Both the position numbers and the translations under genes were made by a program. The notes under the pieces were generated by a model. It did no database searches. It saw nothing but the letters and a program-made list of their open reading frames with translations, and was not told the origin of the DNA. Below are positions 22,429 to 36,545 of a stretch of DNA of 64,000 nt, one piece after another (within the stretch, counting starts at the first letter, position 1; each line of letters starts with the position of its first letter). Source of the stretch: Purshia tridentata (lineage: Eukaryota > Streptophyta > Magnoliopsida > Rosales > Rosaceae); NCBI GenBank assembly GCA_003254885.1, contig QANT01000404.1:31354-95353 (forward strand), read 5' to 3'.

Positions 22429-25243
22429 CAAAGATCGAGATTATGACAAACAAGCACAGAACCCCCGCCAAGCCACTGTACAAATTCACGATCCTCTGCT
22501 AAAGGGTATCCAAACATTTACAGATACAGCAATCAGCATCACTTTTTAGTATAATCAAGATTGAAAATCTAAAAGAGCTCTACGATATCCAAAATACTCA
22601 AGAGTAACAAGAAGCTCACCTTTTTCTTTACCAAGATATTGGTCTAGTATAATTTTGGTTATCAACTAATCTTGCACGCCATTTCTGTTGACAAAGCAGG
22701 TCAGTTATAACGAAAACGATCAGACAACTGACTGAGTAAGACCATGGTTAATAATAGTAATGGTGATGAATTAAGCCATTGATTACACAGAAAAAGATGT
22801 AAATGGCAATTGAAAAAGACAGAATTGCTGTCAGAAAAGTAAGAAAAAGAACAAAAACACCCACGTCAAGAATCATACAAGATCAGGGACAGAATATAAG
22901 TGAAACTCAGAAATTGACAATGAAATCTAGCTTAAATAAAAAAATCCAAAATCTGTAACATAAAAGTTCGAAACTTTTCCTTCAATTATGAATTGTGTAG
23001 TGGACTGATCAGCTGCAAAGAGCGGTAAATGCTAGAAATGTTGGAATAAATGAGAATTACATGTATAGATTAAAATTTGTACCTGGCCAGTGAGGCACGG
23101 TGGGTTTCCATTGATAGCTGTGGAACAGAGAGAGGGAGAGAGAGTTTGATTAGGGTTGGTTCTCTGAGAATTTGAGCTAAACTAAGAGAGATGAGTCGGA
23201 GTTTTTGGTGAGTTGCTGCAAGGATGACAAGTTGCCAAGAAGTTGTCCCCGACAAAATGACATCATATCGCCCTCTAAATTACAAAGTTTACCATTAATT
23301 TAGTTATTTTTATATGTTTATTTATTTTTGACGGTGAAAAAGAGCTGCTAAAAATAGGAAGAGAGTAGAGTGCATTTCTAGTACGTACTGTACTCTATTC
23401 ACAATATCATCATTGCCTTGTGGTCTTTTATCATATCTCAGCTCTAAAATGAAATCTATGGTAATTGACTAATTGGTATATCACCTTGCAAATTGTATAG
23501 CTTTGGTTTACTTCATGTCCATTTCAACCCTTTGACAAAGGTAAATTCATAAATTTCCAATATTTATTCTTGAAGAAAAAGATCAAATTAGTCTCATATG
23601 TATTTGAGGATTCTCTCGTCCGATATAAGGCCTAGAGCATCTCTAATGGGCTGGCCCAACAAACTAAATGATTATGTGAAGGAATAGAATCCAATCCATT
23701 CTCAAATTAATTGATTAGGTGTGTTTGAGTCATCATGCCGACCATTTCATGCATATACTTTGTAAATTATTTTATAAACACCAATTGCAAAAGCTGTGCA
23801 TGAAAGGATGAACATCATTGATTATTTTGATCATATTGTTTTAGCATTTATGATTGCGCCGGATGACCCTCATAGATAAAAGGCCGTGTCTGATTGCAAC
23901 TCAATTAATCAATTTAGGAAGCAATTTCTTAATAAATAAAACAATATTGATGATTGCATCTACGTCCTGACTTTCTGGGTCCCTTGAAATTGAAGGCATG
24001 TGGGCTGTGTCTCTTTGCATATTATTATCATTTGCTTATCGTTTTGGGAAGCAATCTGACACGATGATGATATTGGAAGGACAACAAACATTATTAAGTA
24101 TATATATAGATGCAAGTTGCTCTAGTATTCTAATTGATGCATGCTGCATATGTGGGCTGTGGGCATGGCAGTGTCACCAAAAAGAAAAAAAACAACGATG
24201 TTGATAGATATATGGCATGTTAGGCATGTACCTGGGCAAGATTTTTAGCCAGATTCTGGGGACATCAAAGAGTAAGAAGAGCTTTAGTTATGTAAACCTT
24301 GTAAACAATGTCTCTCTCGCAATAATTGATTTTGTAATTCGGAAGTGAAATGAAGTTGGAATGTTGAACGAGAATTTGTATGTGTAGGAGATTTTTGGGT
24401 TCGATTGGTATAGTAGGGTGTAGGGGTGGAGTTATGAGTTGACTATTATTGTTCCCTCTAATTTTCAATCTTGATTTTGCCACTGGCTGTTTGTGACTAC
24501 GTGGGTGTATGCTGGTCATGTATGCAGGGTTCCTTCAACTTTCTTTCTTCTTTTTAGACCTTATAGCTATTTATACCAACAACTGTGAAAATTAGTTGGC
24601 TTTGGAGAAGGGTGGGTAAGTCCCAAAAAATAAGGGTAGGTAGGTAGGCATTACTGCACCGTACAAATTGATTTAAATTGCTATCATTTTTGTCGCTGAG
24701 TACACGAGTGTACAACTTGTACAGTACAAGGGCCAATAGATTGCCAAATTAAAGACTTACGCGTATATTTATTTTAGGCTTATATGGGAAAACTAGGTAC
24801 CTAGCTAGTCCCAATGGAAAATGGCGCAGAAGTAAACCTTAACTGCTTGAATGGCCAAGCTTTTACCAACTAATGTTCCCCAACCCAACCCCTCTTCAAA
24901 AATGTGGATGCATATGAAATAAATAGTACTCATCAATCTAAATATATAATGAAAAACGAAACACAGAGAATAATATAGCAACTAGTAGTCTAGTACGTAC
25001 CACGTGGTTCACCAGCTGCAACAACCAAATGACTTGCTGCTAAGCTAGCTAATAATCTTTACTTAACATGCATCATCTGTTAATATATCTCCTAAATTTA
25101 ATTAATTAATTACCACTTATTTTGATTGACTAAATATCCAAACCCATCATCCCCTTCCTCCTAGATTCTTGCATACTATTCATTCAGTCCACCATCTGAC
25201 AATTAAATGTTATAACAGAAATTAAGCAAAGAAGCTCGCAGCC
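22429..25243. other. Yippee-like gene leader and intergenic DNA up to the OPT promoter
   Basis: The first 0.8 kb probably holds the 5' UTR intron and leader of the minus-strand Yippee gene. From 23300 to 25243 no gene is seen; open frames at 23998-24204 and 24265-24519 lack any protein signature. The OPT gene, transcribed the other way, begins at the right edge, so this is a shared divergent spacer. Confidence 0.6.
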
Positions 25244-28200
25244 ATGGAAGAAGAATCCACCCATGAAATCACAACCCCTCTCAGTAAGCCCCTCCTTCAT
25301 TAATCACTCTTTTTACTTCCTCCTAAGTTTCTTTTTCTCTGTTTACTGATATTTGTTTTGGTGCAGTATCAAAACCCCATCCTGAGATTCATAATGAAGG
25401 AGAAGACCCAGAAGAAGAAGAGAACTCACCTGTGGAACAAGTAGCTCTAACTGTACCCACCACAGACGACCCCTCCCTCCCGGTCCTGACCTTCCGAATG
25501 TGGGTCCTAGGAACCCTCTCCTGCGTCCTCCTCTCCTTCCTCAACCAGTTCTTCTGGTACCGCACCGAGCCACTCTCCATCACCGCCATCTCAGCCCAGA
25601 TCGCCGTGGTCCCTCTCGGTCAGCTCATGGCCGCTAAAATCACCAGCCGTGTGTTCCTAAAAGGGACCAAGTGGGAGTTCAGCTTGAACCCCGGTCCCTT
25701 CAATGTCAAGGAACATGTTCTCATCACCATCTTCGCCAATTCTGGGGCTGGCACGGTGTACGCCATTCACGTTGTCACTGTGGTTAAGGTTTTCTATAAG
25801 AAACACATCACCTTCTTTGTGTCCCTCCTTGTCATCTTAACAACTCAGGTTAATTCATTTTTCTAATTAATAATTAATTTGATCGGTACGTATGGTTGAA
25901 TTAATTAAGGTTATATATGATGTCATTAATATTTTGTTGATTAAGTTTATTGGGTTGAATGGTAGGTGTTGGGGTTTGGTTGGGCTGGGATTTTTAGAAG
26001 GTACCTGGTTGAACCGGCTGCTATGTGGTGGCCAGCCAATCTGGTTCAAGTTTCATTGTTCAGGTACGTACGTGCTATATATTTAAGTAATTACCATATA
26101 TGATTATATATTTGTTACTATATATGTTAATTAAGGTGTGTGTTTAATTTGTCATTTTATTTTGTATGTTTTTGTTCGATCTCACATGCATATTTCATTT
26201 TTTGATATCCATGGATTCCGGTGCATGTGTTTGAGGGGCCATGGACTTGATTGGCCTCCTTGACTGGTTGGTATCTCTCTCTCTAGCTCTCTTTCTCTAT
26301 CTAGAAGAGTAGGTCCAGTGGGTGTGTGTTTGCATTCAAGCAGTAGCCTACTGTCTTTTTCAACCCTTAATGCAACTAATTATATGTCACAAAATTACGA
26401 GATCACAGTGAATTTAGTTCTTTGTATATAATTTTATACTAGAGATCATTTTCACTGATACAATTAATGAGTTTAGTTGTTTGACACGCAAAAGATACGT
26501 AGATATATATTTTGTTTTTCTACGTATACAAGTCTCCTGTGCATGCAAGTCGACCACAGAACCGAAACTCTTCCACTTAGCAATATATGATTTCACTCTC
26601 ACAATCTAATTAACGACTTACAGAAATTTGAAGTTATGGTGATGCGATCAAGTTGTTGAAATATGCTTGTATATTTTGGGCTCCATTATGCCTAACTCAA
26701 ATTAGTCTTGTTTGGGTTCACATGTATATATAAACTTCTCTGCTTAACCTAATTAATGATCGAATTTGGATTCTTTGTATTTATGTATTGACATTGCTTG
26801 ACTTTCAATGTTAAAACGGTACACGCATAACATAAATTCAAAGATGATCATATACGGTTGCTTTTTTAAGTAAAAAACTTTAAAATTTGTGATCATGATT
26901 CATAACATAAATTCAAAGATGAAATTATAGGAACGCTGATTTTGGGCTCAAATATCACGTTTTCATTTATAGGGCCCTCCACGAAAAAGAAGCAAGGCCC
27001 AAAGGTGGGGTGACCCGCACACAGTTCTTTCTGATTGCCTTCATGTGCAGCTTTGCTTACTATGTTTTTCCTGGCTACCTCTTCGAAATGTTAACTTCCC
27101 TCTCTTGGATATGCTGGATATTCCCCAAATCTATCCTGGCCCAACAAATCGGATCTGGGCTTTACGGGCTCGGAATTGCCGCTTTTGGGCTCGACTGGTC
27201 CACCATCTCGTCCTACCTCGGAAGCCCACTTGCAAGCCCATGGTTTGCCACAGCCAATGTTGCTGCTGGATTTGTCTTTGTCATGTATGTACTCACTCCT
27301 ATATGCTATTGGCTCAATGTCTACAAAGCCAAAACCTTCCCAATATTTTCAGACGAGATGTTCACATCAGACGGCCAAGAATACAACATAACAGCTATCA
27401 TTGACTCCAATTTCCATCTAGACATTGCTGCATATGAGAAAGAAGGTCCACTCTACCTCAGCATAGTTTTTGCAGTAACTTATGGTGTTGGCTTTGCAGC
27501 ACTCACTGCAACAATTGTACATGTTGCTCTTTTTCATGGAAGGTAATTATTAGTTTAACATATATTGTCTGCCCATTCTCTAAACGGTTTAAACTTTTGA
27601 GGTCCAATGGTTGTCTGATAGCAACAAGGCACATGACAATGTATATATGTGTAAATTTGGGACGTACTAATTAGCTATATCGAATGCAGGGAAATATGGG
27701 AGCAAAGCAAATCAAGTTTCAGAGATAATAAAATGGACATACACACAAGACAGATGCAAAAGTACAATCAAGTGCCTGAGTGGTGGTTTGTGGTCATCCT
27801 TGTGGTTAACATTGCACTCACCATTTTCACCTGCCAGTATTACAATGACCAGCTTCAGTTGCCTTGGTGGGGGGTTTTACTAGCCTGTGCCATTGCCATT
27901 TTCTTCACCCTTCCAATCGGGATCATCACCGCGATCACAAATCAGGTACCCTTTTTCCGGCACATCTCAACAAATTCAAGGCCATGATGGCCAAGGCCTA
28001 ATAGTCATGTTGGTCTTTTGACAGACACCAGGCTTAAACATCATCACAGAGTATATAATTGGGTACATCTACCCAGGGTACCCAGTTGCTAATATGTGCT
28101 TCAAGGTATATGGATACATAAGCATGACACAAGCCATCACATTTTTGCAAGACTTCAAGCTTGGTCACTACATGAAAATCCCTCCCAGAACCATGTTTAT

Positions 28201-28908
28201 GGCTCAGGTCAGCTCCTATTCTTTTACCTTGTTCGCTTGTGCATAATTTCCTTTACATAATCCCAATTCCCAACTCCAATAGCCATAAACTTCACTTTTT
28301 AGGTTGTGGGAACCCTTATAGCTGGCATTGTCTACTTGGGCACTGCTTGGTGGCTAATGGAGACCATCCCTGGCATATGTACTGACACATCATCCGTCTG
28401 GACTTGCCCAAGTGACACTGTGTTTTACGACGCGTCTGTCATATGGGGCCTGATTGGTCCCCGAAGAATCTTCGGGGACTTGGGCACATATGAAGCAGTC
28501 AATTGGTTCTTCCTAGTTGGTGCAATTGCTCCCATTCTTGTTTGGTTGGCTGCCAAGGCATTCCCACAGCAAGAGTGGATTAGACTCATCAACATGCCAG
28601 TCCTAATTGGTGCCACAGGAAGTATGCCACCAGCCACTGCAGTCAACTACACTTCTTGGATCATTTTGGGGTTCCTCTCTGGGTTTGTTGTGTATAGGTA
28701 TAGACCAGATTGGTGGAGGCGTCACAATTATGTTCTTTCTGGGGCACTTGATGCTGGGCTTGCCTTCATGGGGGTGCTTTTGTATTTTACTTTGGGCTTG
28801 GAAGACATTAGCCTCAGCTGGTGGGGAAACGACCTTGATGGGTGTCCCTTGGCTGCCTGCCCAACTGCCAAAGGAGTGGTGGTTGAAGGTTGCCCCGTTT
28901 TCAACTGA
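25244..28908 (+). CDS. Oligopeptide transporter, OPT family (OPT5/6/7-like)
   Basis: Seven exons (25244-25283, 25367-25848, 25966-26063, 26973-27542, 27690-27945, 28025-28207, 28303-28908) give 744 residues, usual for plant OPTs. Both hallmark motifs are present: [10 protein letters not shown] near the N-terminus and KIPPR late. An acidic N-terminal tail precedes many hydrophobic segments (about 14-16 helices), and the end [15 protein letters not shown] matches the peptide-transport (PT) clade. PT-clade OPTs are proton-coupled carriers of tetra- and pentapeptides, glutathione or metal complexes at the plasma membrane; the substrate cannot be told from sequence. Gene order points to OPT6 or OPT7 as the counterpart. 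Intron 3 is long (0.9 kb). Confidence 0.93.
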
Positions 28909-30320
28909 TAATAAATTGCATATACAATATACAATACAACCCGCTTTTTCTTTCCTTCTTGAAGAATTGCATTAGTTGGATAGAAAATTTGATGATTTCT
29001 TGTATTCTTACAATAATACAATTCTTAACATGTAATTGGGAAATCCCATAGTACTCTTGCACATTACCAATGTTGATGCCTAAATTTGGTTCCGCCAAAA
29101 CTAGTGAGGTGTTTGGTCTTGGCTAATGGGTCTAACAAAATGTTGAAGCCAAGTAACCCTACAAAATAGAAATATGTCATAGCAAAATCTACAAGAAAAT
29201 CTCAAGCACAAGCTCCTTTATTGTCGAGCATTTGAACGTTCCATTGTCACTACACTTTTTTTTTGTTTATTATATTATAGAGAATCGAATTCTAGACCTA
29301 GCTTAATCTTACCTTTATCCCTACCTACTCTCACCACTTGAACTAATCCCAAAGACTTATCGTTTCACTTTTTCAAAGTATTGATATCTTTATATCTTAG
29401 TGTTCACATTTTTCCTATTAAGGTAAAGTACCATTAAATCTGGACGTGTCAGATATCGTAGCTATATCACATAAATCCAAGTTTTTTGCCGATGTAGGTC
29501 TAGAGTGTTTTTGCATGGTGTTTTTTGCCTAGTCTAGACTATGTCTCGTTAATAAGTCTCGGTCTTGCTTGTTTGTTCAGTTATGTAACCAATTTAGTCT
29601 AGCTTGTCCTAGGGTTTTGTTTTACAAGTTTGGAGTTTGTATTCCTGTGTTTACGGTTAATGTAAAGGTACCACGAACGGCTCTTTGGCACGAGATTGAA
29701 CTGATGTGAGATGTGAAATAATATTTTGCATCGGTGAAGCTTTGAGAATTTGGTTTTGGTTACTTCCAGATCTAGTTTTAGGCTTTTCACTTGTTTGCTT
29801 GGAATTATTTATTTTATTGTATTTGTTTAACTAGATATTATTATAGCGAAAAATCTAGTAATTTTTTATATGTTTCAAAATATCTGCAAAAAATTTATTA
29901 GTTTCTTGAGTGTTTAGTTTTAGACTTTTACTTCAACTGATCGACACAAAATCATAAAATTCTATATTTTTACTAAAGATTGAGTTATTTTTCCAAATTT
30001 ATCTTTATTTTTATTAAAGAATTTTAGGGTGTGCAATTGAGGGGTACCAATTGCATAATTTTATTACATACGCGCCTATTCCTGTCATATGTGTAGGTTT
30101 GGTGCGAAGTTGCGAACAAATCAAAAACCTCTTTTCACCAAATAAAAAACAAAAAACCTTTAAGTTTGGTTCAGCTTCTTCTAAGTTTTTTTCTTTTTGG
30201 CTAAGCAGCTTCTTCCAAGTTCACTCACACAAAATACAAATCACAGAGAAACCATTAGAAACGAGCAAAATAAAAGGGAGCTTCAGCAACAGACACAGAG
30301 AGAGAGAGAGAGAGAGAGCA
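28909..30320. other. OPT 3' UTR, AT-rich spacer and MTA leader
   Basis: Nothing recognisable between. A GA microsatellite at 30297-30318 lies directly before the MTA start codon, within the transcript leader. The MTA frame is open upstream to about 30051 but without an ATG. Confidence 0.6.
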
Positions 30321-33300
30321 ATGGAAACCCAATCGGAAGGTAACGAAGACGCCTCCATAGGCTCCATAAAAAATATTCGTCAACAGCTCGAAGCTCGCAT
30401 GGAGTCCCAACGCAGCGCTCAGCTGGAACTCCTCTCTTACCTCCAAGCCCAAATAGTCCCCGACATTGTCCCCTCCATTGATCTCTCTCTCAAGGTCCTC
30501 TCGTCCTTCAACAACCGACCTTTCACTCCCACACCTTCTCTCCCTGAACCTAGACCCAACCCCAAAAAAACCATCGAACCCACTCGCCCTTCGACCCCAG
30601 AACCGGAACCGGAACCGGAACCGGAACATGAACAGGAACCCAAACCCACAAACCAAAACCCACAACTTTCTCCGGACCCGGGTCGCCAACCCAAAAGCGA
30701 GAAATTCAGCCCCATGGATGAGAGCGGAAACCCATTGTCGGTGGTTCGGGCTTTGGTTGCGGTTTGCTTGCTTGAAAGGGTGCCCTTTTCGCCGATTGAG
30801 TCGTCGACTGTGCTGAGGAAGCTTGAGAATGACCAGAACGCGACACCGGAGGAGAAGGCGGCGCTGCGCGAGGTCGGAGGAGAGTCAGGGGCGATATTGG
30901 CGGTGGAGATGGCTTTGAGGTCAATGGCAGAAGAAAATGGTGGTGTTGAGTTGGAGGAGTTTGTGGTGAGTGGCAAGTCGAGAGTTATGGTTGTGGGAAT
31001 TGACCGGACTCGGCTGATGAAGGAATTGCCTGAAAGCAAGCAATTTCAGAATCAAGATTCGAATTTGGAAGATGGGAATGGGAATTCGAATCAAAACCAG
31101 AGTCAGCAGCAAGTGGTGAATAGTGGGATTGAAGCTAATGGTGGGGTGTTTGGAATGGGAGGGACTGTTCCGAGGCCAATGCCGGAAATGTGGATGGGGC
31201 CCAATGATCCCCACATGGGAGGTTTGCCACCTATGTTTCCGGGGAGTGGACCCCCTGGTTCGTTGATGGGTCCGAGGGGTGCACCTAGAGTTATGGGCAT
31301 GATGGGAATGCCCAGAGGGATTGGTGTTCCTCCAATGCATAGACCTAATATGGGGCTAAATGCAACAATGGATAGCTCCAATGCAATGTCGCATAAGCAG
31401 CCGAGGAGTGAAGAGGAAGAAATGAAGGATCTTGAGGCATTGTTGAATAAGAAGACCTTTAGGGAGTTGCAGAAATCAAAAACTGGTGAGGAGCTTTTGG
31501 ACCTTATTCACCGGCCAACTGCAAAGGAGACTGCTGTAGCTGCCAAGGTTTGTCGAACTTTATGGCCTTGTTATACAGTTTTCAGTATTTTAATTTGTAT
31601 TCATATCTTAAGAAATTCATCTAACTGCTTCTTGCAGTAAAAAACTATCCAAGGAAATTGGAAAGCTGCTATATGTAAAATCTATTTCTGTCTGTTAGCT
31701 AAATATAAAAATTGATGTGATACATTCTTATTTTGTATTGCCTTCTCTGCTTTGTGATCAAGAGCACCAAAGAAATGATTACAGGTTCTGTATTCAATGA
31801 GTCAGCAGATTGTAGTGACTTGTACGAAACATCTGGGTTTGCTTACCATTTGTTCTTTGTGTTACAAATAGGACGCAATTGTTCCATGGTCTCATTGGTT
31901 GGACATAGGAAATGCTTAAGCTTTAAACTTTGTTATTTGTCAAATATACTCTGATTTTCTATCTTTTGTGTGGTTGGTTGCATCTTAGAAAACTCTGTAG
32001 CTTAATTTCTTTCCAATTTTTTTCTTATCCTTGTGCAGTTCTTCATATATTTATCCTTATCATTCTCTACTTTGTTGTTATGTTTCAGTTCAAAACTAAA
32101 GGTGGTTCGCAATTGAAGGAATACTGCTCAGCCCTAACAAAAGAGGACTGCCGTCGTCAATCTAATACCTTACTTGCATGTGAGAAGGTCGGTAAAAAAT
32201 TGTCTGTTAGTAGTGTGTACAAGCACAAAACACGAATGTGATCATAAGTTCCTAATTCCTGAAATAAGTGGGGTTAAGAATGCTGCCTGCTTGCTTGTTG
32301 TGTGTTTATGTTGAACAATTTCAATTAGAGGATGCATCTTGTTGAAGCTTTAAATTCTGCATAGGGGGTCTTCTAAAAAGCTGATAATGTGCTGCAAATG
32401 TTCCTGCTGGCTATTGTAACCAAACTAAATTAATGAGCTCTGATTTAATTTTTAACTTGCAGCAGCCCACTTTGGAGGATAATTGGATGCAGTTTTACCT
32501 TCCATTTGTGTCAACTCATTTGAATTTGTTGAGATGTTTAACATTTTCTTTTGGTTATTGTATTTCTAATTTTATTCTGAAATTACTGCAGATAACTTTG
32601 ATCCTAGTGTTCACAAATTTTACTTCTTTTTTTTCACATTGTATTTTATTCTCTCCTTTCAGGTTCATTTCAGGCGAATAATTGCTCTACATACTGATGT
32701 CAATTTAGGAGACTGTTCTTTTCTAGATACTTGCCGTCACATGAAGGTAAAGTTTACCTCTGTTACTGGAGGGATAGACATTGTTAATGACTATGTTTAA
32801 AGAGAATAATACATTTGTTTGTCATCATTGTTAGACATGCAAGTATGTACATTATGAGCTCGATCCAACACCAGATGTGTCACACATGATGATGGGTTCT
32901 GCAGCTCTCGCTCCCCCTAGACAATTAAAGTCTCAGCGTGCTGAATATTGCTCTGAGGTAGAACTTGGTCAACCACAATGGATTAACTGTGATATCCGCA
33001 ATTTTAGAATGGACATTCTAGGGCAATTTGGAGTTATAATGGCAGATCCACCGTGGGACATTCATATGGAATTGCCTTATGGGACAATGGCCGATGATGA
33101 AATGCGCAATCTCAATGTTCCTGCATTGCAGACTGATGGTCTGATTTTCCTCTGGGTCACTGGACGTGCAATGGAGCTTGGACGTGAATGGTATGTGTTT
33201 ATTTTGGCCATCTGTCAACTTTGTGATTCACAAAACGTTTAACCAAAGATGCTTAAGTTGGATCCGGTTATTCTTTGGCTTTGGCTCACAGAAATATCAC

Positions 33301-34506
33301 CATTCTTTTTACAGTTTAGAACTTTGGGGATACAAGCGTATTGAGGAGCTAATTTGGGTAAAGACTAATCAACTTCAACGAATAATTAGAACAGGGAGGA
33401 CTGGCCACTGGCTTAATCATAGCAAGGAGCATTGCCTTGTTGGAATAAAGGGGAGTCCTTTAGTTAATAGAAATATTGATACTGATGTCATTGTTGCTGA
33501 GGTCAGAGAGACAAGTCGTAAGCCAGATGAGGTCAGTGAAATATGCATCTTATAATTTGTACAGTGAAATATCTATTCAAAATATGGTTCTTTCTGTAAT
33601 GGGCTTATAGCATGGTGAAGGCTGTCATATAGAAGTTGTTGCCTTCGTCTAGATAGTTTTATAAAAATAATAGTCTTTATTGTTATTATTTGTTTTTTTT
33701 TTTGTTACAAAATAACTCAAATCCAGGTTATTCGATTCAAATTTGACTTAATATACATGCATTTCTGTAGATGTACCCCTTGCTGGAGAGGATAAGTCCA
33801 AGGACAAGAAAGCTGGAACTGTTTGCTCGCATGCACAACACTCATGCAGGGTATGCTTTGTCGACTGATGTTGTAATTGTTACATGGAATTCCTTCGTTA
33901 TTGTCAATCAACACTGTAGTGACTTTTAGCATAAATTGATAAGATATTAAGATGAGGATAGTAGAGGATCCTGTGAGGACCAATAAAATCTGAATCTAGC
34001 AAGGTATTGGGTTTTTTTGTAGATTAAAAACTCTTTAAGAAAAGTTGAGTATCATGATAATGATGATAAATAGCCATTATAACTCTTTCTTGTTGTTTAA
34101 TTCCTTTACCAATCTCTCTCTAAACTTCTATTCATTTGTAGATGGATATCTTAAGTGGGTATTTCTCTCTTCATATTTTGTTCATGGCTTCATTATTTCT
34201 GCTGAACTATCTTGTATCAGGTGGATGTCGCTGGGTAATCAACTGAGTGGTGTACGTTTGGTTGATGAAGGCCTGCGCGCACGATTTAAGGCTGCTTACC
34301 CAGATGTGGAGGTGCAGCCAGCTTCCCCGCCCAGGGCTTCTGCTATGGAAGTGGACTCGAATGCTGCCCAAATGAGAAGTCCATTTTCAGTAACAGAAGC
34401 AAAGCCCCCGGCTTCACAATTTGCAGAGCCTGCAGCTCCAGAGGCACCCTATGCTGCTTCTGAAGGGAAGCCAACAGCTATCGATGTTGACATGGGTGGA
34501 ACATAG
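30321..34506 (+). CDS. MTA: mRNA N6-adenosine methyltransferase MTA (METTL3 homologue)
   Basis: Seven exons (30321-31547, 32089-32187, 32663-32746, 32835-33190, 33315-33531, 33771-33850, 34221-34506) give 782 residues. The N-terminal half is low in complexity (Pro/Glu, then Gly/Met/Pro-rich); the leader helix near [19 protein letters not shown] precedes paired Cys/His zinc fingers ([25 protein letters not shown]), and the MT-A70 methyltransferase domain carries the catalytic DPPW at about 541-544. MTA pairs with MTB, FIP37, VIRILIZER and HAKAI in the nuclear m6A writer complex. The protein is about 100 residues longer than Arabidopsis MTA, mainly in the disordered N-terminus and C-terminal Ala/Pro tail. 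Start: first ATG, right after the GA repeat. Confidence 0.96.
30597..30636 (+). repeat. Hexanucleotide repeat coding for Glu-Pro in MTA
   Basis: Imperfect GGAACC repeats encode [10 protein letters not shown] followed by HEQEP. Such tracts vary in length between alleles; the region is predicted disordered and outside the catalytic domain. Confidence 0.8.
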
Positions 34507-35836
34507 ATGGGACTACGATAGGCCATGGCCCCTGCAAACTATTCTAAAAAGACCAAAAAAAAAAAACTATCAATAGAGAGCTTGTAGAATACCAATGTGT
34601 TGAACAATACAGTTAAAAGATCAAATGCTACTTGACTCAAACTTACTACATCATTTGGATATTTGATCTTTATGGTTATGAGTAATACGAGTTTTTGGGT
34701 TGTATTTAATTGATTAATATTGTTTTTTTGTTAAAAGTGGGTTTATTTGAATAAAAATTACATTTAAATCAATAATACATTTCAATATTAAAGATAATGG
34801 TTAAATTATATTCTACTTAAGTCACTAAGTTCAATTTACTTTTGATTAATAATGACTAAAATAAAATTATAAAGAAGTGCATTGAGATAGATTTTTTTTT
34901 AATTAACTTTTAGATATTATTGATATTTGAAAAATATTTTGAGATATCAAAAACAATTAAATTGTTATATTACAGTTAAGTAACTATTAAACTCATCACT
35001 ATCACTCAATCAAACAAAAAACTGTTGCCCATCCTAACTGAGACGTTTGAGAGAAAACCCCACCCTTGTCCACAATTTATGATGGTAATATATGAACTTG
35101 GAAGGGACCGGATCCTCATCAATTTTCTCACGAATTGAGACGAGAAAAGCAAGTGTTTTTATGAGGACTTGAGAGATTGTGTATCATGTGATAGACAGAT
35201 AGAGCATGTAATACTTTACAGTTACTGTGTTTATGATGATAGATTTTTTTTTTAACGTATGGTAATCCTTGACAGAATTATCTTCTCTACTATATCTTTT
35301 ATAAGCATATTCTTGCTGACTTTTGGATTACTTCATTTTTTAATCTATGATGCTACATTTCATTGGTGACCCACAGAGTGACATGGATCACGCTGTCAAG
35401 AGCAACTTGCACATCCAGCTGGGCAAACTATAATAATTGTCACCACCACAATTATAGGGCAGTGTTCTCTCAGACCTCTCAGGCTGTCGTTATTATGGAA
35501 CCTATGTTATCTTTTCTTTTCTTGGTAAAACAAAAAGGAAGTAACTTTGTTACTTTCTGTCTAAGGGTTGAAGAGAAGATAGTCTGTCTACACTCCGAAA
35601 CTCGAGGGTCTCACTCACAAAATGGTAAAAAATGAAAAAAAAAAAAAAACAAGCAAAGCGATTGGGTAAATGAATCACATATGAAATACTTTATTGTACT
35701 AAATGGCCAAAAAGAATTACAAAACCAAAAATTCCATATCAACCAATATGCCAAAGATTATAGAACAAGTAATAGGAGAAAAAGAATCAGTATCCAAACG
35801 TGGGAAGAAAATTCTTCAATTCAATGTTTAAGCTCT
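34507..35836. other. Convergent spacer between MTA and the ENODL gene
   Basis: Holds the 3' ends of two genes that face each other. Very AT-rich from 34700 to 35000. No gene or RNA seen. Confidence 0.6.
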
Positions 35837-36497
35837 TCACAGATTGCCAGTGAGTTGTGCACATGCCACAAATCCAATAACAGCTACTAAGAGAACTGGG
35901 AAACTTTGTGATGGTGCAGAAGAAGGTGCTGCTGGGATTGTGCCAAAAACAGTGGGATAAGAAGGTGCAGCGTCTGACAATGCACTAGGACCATAGGAGG
36001 GAGAGTAAGCAGTGCCATTCCCAAAAGAAATGTGAAGCTTCTGGTTCTTTTCACAGTGACCCGGTTCTCCACTGGTGAAGTAAAACTCCCCATATGCAGT
36101 GAAGTTGAACAGAGAGTTGCCATTGTTCATGTACAAGATTGGATCTTTGAGGTTGCAGGTCTTGTAGGATTGTTCTGTGACTTGAATTACTGAATCTTGG
36201 CTTGGTGGGTACAAGAACACTGCAATATAGGGAAACAAAAGCATTTTATGGGTGCTTTTGGAATGAGAAAACAGAAAGAAGAATGTAGAAGAAAGAGAAC
36301 TTACAGAGAGAATCTCCAAGTTTGAAAGCATGGTATTTAGACCATTTGGTGTAGACTTCTGGGTTTGCTGAAGTGGGTAGTGCCCAAGAATCTAGATCTC
36401 CAACTTTGTACTGGTAGCAGATCACTTTGGATTTCATTAACATAAGGAATTGTAAAGCCAATAAGAACTGGTACCTTGGACTTCTGACATTGGCCAT
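35837..36497 (-). CDS. Early nodulin-like protein (phytocyanin fold, GPI-anchored, no copper site)
   Basis: Two exons (36497-36305, 36219-35837) give 191 residues: a signal peptide (about 1-28), one plastocyanin-like domain beginning YQYKVGDLDSW, a short Pro/Ala/Ser-rich stretch, and a hydrophobic C-terminus with a likely GPI site in the APSSAPS region. The two disulfide cysteines are kept (KTCN and GHCEKNQK). Of the four copper ligands of stellacyanin-type proteins the first His is Gln (PPSQDSV) and the ligand Cys is Ser (FTSGEPGHC), so copper cannot bind in the usual way. This is typical of ENODLs, which sit on the outer plasma membrane and act in, for example, pollen tube reception. Closest to Arabidopsis ENODL8 by memory. 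Confidence 0.92.
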
Positions 36498-36502
36498 CTT
36501 AG

Positions 36503-36545
<43 letters not shown>

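Noticed and set aside
30255-31039. Long minus-strand open frames opposite MTA exon 1
   Set aside because: They mirror the Pro/Glu-rich coding sequence and read as low-complexity Phe/Arg or Ser runs.
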